Made by a program: the position numbers and the translations under genes. From Isoetes taiwanensis (Eukaryota > Streptophyta > Lycopodiopsida > Isoetales > Isoetaceae): DNA of 64,000 nt. Of this stretch, positions 58,660 through 64,000 are shown piece after piece (the first letter of the stretch is position 1; every line of letters starts with the position of its first letter). The DNA lies in contig JAJEKV010000001.1 of NCBI GenBank assembly GCA_021234155.1, positions 33,643,013 to 33,707,012 on the forward strand, written 5' to 3'. Under the pieces are notes generated by a model. The model did no database searches. It was given only the letters and a program-made list of their open reading frames with translations, and had not been told where the DNA came from.

Positions 58660-58720
58660 TCTCATCGGTATAAAAACCTGTAGCCCTTCGAGGTTTCGAG
58701 GAAAACCCTAATGAAAATGG
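58660..58720 (-). repeat. LINE-type 3' tail motif, antisense
   Basis: TTTCGAGGAAAACCCTAATG and GGTATAAAAACC match, as complement, the LINE 3' stem-loop. The same sequence context (TCTCATC before it, ATGA.A after) occurs at 10.32-10.38 kb, so the two belong to one repeat family on the minus strand. Confidence 0.45.
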
Positions 58721-58974
58721 TCGCCAACAACTGGAATGTGTTGCTGGAGAATCGAAGGAGATGGATCGATGGCGAATAGAAAAAAAGAAGGGTCCCCACA
58801 AGGCGGTATAAAACACGCAAGCAAAAGCGAGAGAACCTTAAGAAACACCCGTAAATGATTAAAGAGAATCAAACATGCATGGCGGTGATCACGACAATGT
58901 ACAACAATAAGCACCCCAATGATGTGAAGCGATGAACATACATGAAAATAACATTCTGCGAGAAAAAAAGATAG

Positions 58975-59770
58975 CATCACCCCAGGGTGGAGAAGAGGAG
59001 AAGCGTCACCTACCGGATGGAAGAACAACCATGTGAAAAGAGATGTGCATCACCCTCAAGGTGGAAATAAAAAAGGCATCACCCAGCGGGTGGAGAATAA
59101 TCGCGGCATGATGCTTAAAAAAAAAAATATTATTATATAGCGCCCAAGGTGAATAACAACAAAGAGTGCATGAACAAACATATGTGAAAAATGGCCAGCC
59201 CCTAACAAGCGAGGCGAAAGGAGGGAAGCAATGAGAATGGAAGAAATGCTTTATTGTGAGAAGTCGATAACCGGTCCCGAATGGAGAATATCCTTATATA
59301 ATGGCTGCGTCCACGCCCGGAATGACGATCAATGGCTCGGATCGATCTTTGATTACAGGAAGGACTAAGAGACACAAAACCGCCGACTACCGAGAGAACT
59401 TCCTAAACTATAAGCCCACCCGCGTGAAACCTCAAGTGTTGAGTCGGGTCCGCGAAACGAAATGGCGAGAAGAAGAGGAAGAAGCGCCGCGGAGCCGGGC
59501 CTTGAAGAATTGGAACATATAGAAGGCACCCATTAGCGGTTAAGGAGAACAAGAACGTGCATGAGGGTGAAGCGGCAAGCTGCACAACAACAAGCACTCA
59601 AATCGATGTGAGCGATTAATAATGAGGAAAAAATCAACAATACATGAAAAAGAGAAGATAGCATCACTCGGAGGGTGGAGGAAAAGCGTCACCCAGCCGG
59701 ATGGAATAAAAAACATGATAAACAGAAATTTGCGTCACCATCAGGGTGGAAATAAACAGCACCACCCACA
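58975..59770. repeat. Array of CACCC...GGGTGGA hairpin-like units
   Basis: Variants of GC(A/G)TCACCC(n)GGGTGGA occur about eight times (near 58976, 59005, 59045, 59078, 59665, 59690, 59735 and 59757), paired by CACCC/GGGTG. Layout and purine-rich context mirror the CTCGG/CCGAG array at 10.57-11.11 kb. Minus-strand ORFs here read repeated FHP(V/D)GDA peptides, probably a by-product. Confidence 0.5.
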
Positions 59771-59771
59771 A

Positions 59772-60287
59772 AAAATGGTCCAATAGAAACCCATGTCACA
59801 AAATTGCAATGGAGTGCCAAACGCAATATTTGGCACATCCAGACATAGCTAAATAGGAAATATGATGTATAGTGATAGTACAATGCACAATGATAGCACA
59901 ATGCCCTGTGAAAAAAGATCTCAACGACGAGCTAGAAATGAATTCCCCGGCAAATGATGTCTAATGATAATGATAGCACAATGCACAATGCACAATGATA
60001 GCACAATGTACAGTGAAAAAAGATCGCAACAGCCAGCTAGAAATGAATTCCCCAAGACAACAGCCAGCTAGAATTAGGCAGGACTAACACCATGCATTAG
60101 AACGCGCCAAAGTTAATACCTCATGCACAATAACTCAATATACTCCACATCTAGAAAAAGATAAGCATAAAAAAAAAATGATCCAATAGAAACCAATGTC
60201 ACAAATTTGCAATGGAGTGCCAAACGCAATATTTGGCACATCCAGACACAGCTAAATAGCAAATATGCAAATGATGTATAATGATAG
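59772..60287 (+). repeat. Direct repeat of about 110 bp, two copies 400 bp apart
   Basis: 59772-59883 and 60171-60287 both carry CCAATAGAAAC, GCAATGGAGTGCCAAACGCA and ATATTTGGCACATCCAGACA in order, with few mismatches. No coding content. Confidence 0.75.
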
Positions 60288-60850
60288 TCTTTGGAAAAAT
60301 GTAAAGCTGTCTGATTTAAGAACTTCAAGAACATGGCGTAAAACGCAACAACTTGCCAAATAGGATATGTGTGCGATGAATAAGGGAGGAGATTGAGGTA
60401 AAAGTGGCAGATATGTCAGCACAAATTAAGAGGAAAGTCAAGAAGGAAGGTTTAGGTCTGGTTCAGTTTAGCAGCGTAGAAATGGGTGTTGATATCATAA
60501 GAAAAATAATACCACCTGCCTAAAGCCATGACAAATGCCCCAAAATGAATAATACTCTTACAAACGAGGGACGAGATTGAGGAAGAGGTTGTAGACATGT
60601 TAGCACAAAACAAGAGCAATGTTAAGATGAAAATTTGAGATTAAGGTTAATGTGAATCATCGTAAATCGAGCAAAAATGAGGCTTAAGTAGTCAAGGAGG
60701 TAAGCCAGATAGTAGAAAAGGACAAATGAAATACAATTAGGTAAAGTGACGTATTATGAATAAAGCTAGGGCCATATGTATGGTCTGAAATACTAAAGCA
60801 AACAAGGTGCTACGCACAGAGGGTTGCCCTCCACTTTCTTGAGGGTGAAG
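60288..60850. other. No gene seen
   Basis: A-rich and purine-rich sequence with no supported ORF or repeat beyond simple words. Confidence 0.4.
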
Positions 60851-61310
60851 TGTAACGTTCCTAACCGACATGCCCTTAACCAACTGGGCAAAACCGTCTA
60901 GACGTTTATGAGTAGTCGCTTCTACTCATTTATCTTGCGGTGTCTCGAGGCATACGGGCACATTCAAGGTTCGAATACTCGGCGGTCTACCATGGGCCCG
61001 TTCTGATCTCTCCCACTAGAACTATGCTCGTCCTCGAGCATCCAAGGCTATACCATGTCTATGTCATACCATGTCACAATGATTACCAAATCTTTGCAAA
61101 TTACCCATGCATGTAGGCACCCATGGAGACTTCGAACTTCGAGACTGCTCGATACCAAGCTAGCGTTCCTAACCGGCATGCCCTTAACCAGCCCGGGCAA
61201 AACTAGGCGTTTATGAGTAGTCGCTTCTACTCATTTTTATGCGGTGTCTCGAGGCATACAGGCACATTCAAGGTTCGAATACTCGAGCGGTCTACCATGG
61301 GCCCGTTACA
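60851..61310 (-). mobile_element. tRNA-derived SINE-like sequence, duplicated
   Basis: About 145 bp at 60851-60999 recur at 61164-61310 (GCCCTTAACCA, TTTATGAGTAGTCGCTTCTA, GTGTCTCGAGGCATAC, GGTTCGAATACTCG). On the minus strand GGCTGGTTAAGGGCATGCCG resembles a tRNA D-arm/A box, and AGTTCGAAGTCTCC about 60 bp later resembles a B box, so a tRNA-head SINE reading leftward is likely. ATGAGTAG-tcgctt-CTACTCAT forms an 8-bp hairpin in both copies. Confidence 0.45.
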
Positions 61311-64000
61311 ACTCCGATCGACATGATGCGCACCAAAGCAGGGCCATTTCGACTTTCGACAAAGGCGAAAGCAGCCGGAGAAGGCCAAGGAGGAAAAACA
61401 AGAAGAGGAGAGGGACGAACGAGGCGGGAGGCCAAGGCTCAAAAAGCAGCAGAGCAGAAGCTGGTCCAACATTTTGAAGACTCAACAGCCTGCACTGTTC
61501 ATGCGAAGCGAGTAAACCTCATGAGGGAAGGCATGTAATTAGCTAGTTTAATTAAGGGAGATCCCCAGTAGATATGTTGTAAATAATCAATAATTTTGTT
61601 AATACATGATAATTTTGAGTAGTTTATGTGTCAAATCTTGCTTAATTAGGGCGAGTTAGCAAGTAGCGATTGTATTTTAGTAAAATAGGATATTCTCGGA
61701 CCAAAAAGTGTGATGTCTCACACATTTCAGCCTTGTCAAGAAACTAAAGTTTAGTTTTTGAGCGAGGCGCAACCTGTCGAACCTTCATACCTAGACCATG
61801 TCCAAACTAGACCAAAACACCTCCAAATTGACCAAGTAAGGGGTCCATTGCACTAACTTCGATGAGACTAGCATGATTTGACCCTTAGATCACCCAAATT
61901 GGACAAGTTTAACCCAATTTACAGCCAATGTCTCCGCAGCTTCGCTGCTGGTCAAAGAACTAAACTTTAGTTTTTGGCGGGGCACAACAATGAACCTCCA
62001 AACTTTGAACCTCCATAACTTGACTCTGAGCTCCAAATCGCTGAAAAATTGTTGCAATAGGACCATTAGATAGCCTAGAATCCATTTATGACCTCAAATT
62101 AGGCTAGAAATGTCAAACCCTAGCCCAAATTGACCAAAATTGCCCAAACCCTTGAATTGTTTTCCAAGCTGTAGTTTGTTTGTAGATAGAAGCCTACCCC
62201 ATTAGTAGCTGCATAAGTATTGCTCTCGCCTCGAAGCTGATACCTTACTCCTAGATAGAAGTGCCCAAGAACACCCTTTGTTATAGTCATCTAGACCTCG
62301 ACATAGCAACCCAAGTCCAAGCTGTTAGGTGCATCACCTCTTGCTCATGCCAAAGGCATAAACCTTGACCTAATTATTGTCCTTCTAATAGAGTTTGACT
62401 TATGTAGCCGCCACATTGACACTCCCTATTGCCGGGATACCTAGAAAGGAGCTAGAGTCTAGAGCTGCCCAAGCAGCTCCATGTGTAGAGATTGGACTCC
62501 CCAAACCAACTTTGTTAGGACCTTAGGGTATGCCTCAAACATCATGGAGGTCTTGCAAAACAACCCTCATTTCATGCCATACCACCGTCCTAATATCCAT
62601 AGACTTGTAGATTATAGATATGTCTCGGTAATCTTTGCTCGAGCCACCTTGCTTGCTTATAGAGCCCGAATGTTGTAGGAGAGCCCTTCAAGTAGACCTT
62701 AGACTCTAGGAAATCTGGCGTTGCTTTTTGAAGTCTGGGGGCGAGCCACGTAGAAGAGCTTGAGGCAAACTCCTTGAAGACATCAAGGTCCCGGCCGATG
62801 TCTGGTGCAGATAAGGAGAGGAGGCCGAAAAGCCGCGGGCCAAGAGAGGGAAGCACAGCGACAAACACCTCAACCGACAAGCGAGTAGAAACGGACACAC
62901 CACCGGCCTATCATCAATCTTCATCAAATGGGAAGAATAATTGGTAACCAACGGCATCAAAATTTTCTAGGTGTCAACCTCACTACCACGAGCGAGGTCA
63001 CATCGGGGAAGAGGATCACCGACGCCTTCACCAACTTCGGCCCCACGAGTTTCAAATGGAAGAATGCAAAGGCGACAAAATACAGTCACGAGAACCGTTA
63101 GACGCCGATCTTGCGTTAGCATCACGAAAACTAGGGCGAGGCATAACCTTCCGTCGAGGAGAAAGTCATGGCGACCGCGGGAGGCGTATAGGAACGGAGA
63201 GAAGACCACCTGGGACCTTGCAACCCAACGACTCAAGCGAATGTCGAAACGCCAATAAAAGGAAGCGACCAAGCTAGGCAACAACAAAGCACCTAAGGCT
63301 AATCGGGGACAAGCTTCCAGCTCCCTTGCACCGGCGGAGAGAACTTTCATCGGTTCCAAAAAGTAGGAGACCATGAGGGGAGGAGGCGCGACATCGGGGA
63401 ACATCTCAGGCTTCGAAGGCCTATATCAGCACTAGGGGGCAAGATCAAGGAGGAGAATATTCGCTAAAACAGGAATTCGGACCCGGGAACACCTAGAAAC
63501 CAAAGGAAGGGCGACCTTACTCGTCGACCAAAGGAGTCGCGAGACTTCGAATGGATAGGACCCAAAGGGCGGAGGAGCGACCTAGCCCGCGATACAAATC
63601 CGCGCCAAGCGACCGGAAGGAGCCATGGTAAGGGCAATGGAGATGACCACACTTCTAAACAGGGGAGAGGCACCTCGAATGAAGCAAAGCCCAAACAGCG
63701 AGAGTCGCTTTCGAGAAATTCAACTGCGGAGGAATGACAATGCACGCCTACGACCATGATCTGGAGCCGAGAGACATCCAAGAATGCCCAACTGCAATAG
63801 CTAGGTGATCCTACTCAAGCGACCAACGGCAACGCACATCCCGGCAACCACGCAACGACACTTGCATATAGGGGCGTTGGCGGTCCGCATTCCTCCGGCG
63901 AATATACACATTAAGGAGGAGCATCTTTCTCAAGGGATCACATCGTGAACACTCTTCGGCTGGCGTGGCGATTTCGGATCAGACATGAAGCTCAACAATA
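61311..64000. other. Purine-rich, repeat-like region without a recognised gene
   Basis: A direct repeat carrying AACTAAA(G/C)TTTAGTTTTT occurs at about 61737-61790 and 61950-62010. From 62.7 kb to the end the plus strand is rich in A, G and C with many CGA and GAGG words. Long ORFs on both strands follow from this composition and match no family I recognise. A gene reading off the right edge cannot be excluded. Confidence 0.35.

Noticed and set aside
58123-59028. Minus-strand ORFs with hydrophobic stretches
   Set aside because: They run through the hairpin array and purine-rich DNA; repeated peptides mirror the DNA repeat.
62590-63781. Several overlapping ORFs on both strands, up to 145 residues
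   Set aside because: GC- and purine-rich composition produces them in several frames at once; none has a recognisable domain.
1-64000. CRISPR arrays, rRNA genes, bacterial operons, complete tRNA genes
   Set aside because: No regularly spaced identical repeats with unique spacers, no rRNA sequence, no bacterial gene packing. Only tRNA-like SINE heads were seen.

Overview
This looks like nuclear DNA from a land plant with a large, transposon-rich genome. The two intact genes are plant-type: a pectin methylesterase with a pro-domain, and a plant-like ataxin-3/Josephin deubiquitinase. There are spliceosomal introns, Ty3/gypsy and CACTA elements, LINEs with microsatellite tails, and no bacterial gene organisation. 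A fern or other seed-free plant is my best guess, because of the kind of transposase-like genes present, but the window alone does not prove it.

Layout. 0-0.4 kb: a decayed pogo/Tigger-like transposase cut by the window edge. 2.2-3.64 kb (+): a broken transposase-like gene (family 'A', motifs DFxENYTL / SDGC..FK / GHGK.EHD). 3.71-22.71 kb: a candidate 19-kb DNA transposon. It is bounded by a perfect 24-bp terminal inverted repeat and a possible 4-bp duplication (AACA). On the + strand it carries a coiled-coil ORF and a multi-exon C48/Ulp1-like protease gene; on the - strand, converging, a second family-A transposase gene. Its interior holds a small MITE, exons of a mitochondrial intermediate peptidase gene with introns retained, and a 7.6-kb repetitive insertion inside the last protease intron. 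23.08-23.82 kb: a short CACTA element. 23.8-36.65 kb: a second transposase-like gene (family 'B', DUF7869-like) on the - strand, split by an 11-kb Ty3/gypsy retrotransposon (24728-35777) with intact LTRs and a 5-bp target duplication. 37.4-45.6 kb: one long and one 5'-truncated LINE, with a third 3' piece at 50.2-51.1 kb. 45.6-50.2 kb: relics, including a possible copia end, a tRNA-like SINE and a long hairpin. 52.5-57 kb: the host gene island. 58-64 kb: purine-rich repeats, direct duplications and tRNA-like SINE sequence.

How it fits together. Only the pectin methylesterase (52.55-54.21 kb) and the Josephin protein (56.16-56.94 kb) look fully intact. Most of the rest is nested mobile DNA: gypsy inside the family-B gene, CACTA next to it, and a 7.6-kb repeat plus captured host exons inside the 19-kb element. 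The most interesting candidate is that element: transposase and SUMO-type protease convergently encoded between one pair of inverted repeats. All mobile-element calls rest on motifs and repeats read by eye; no alignment or database search was run.
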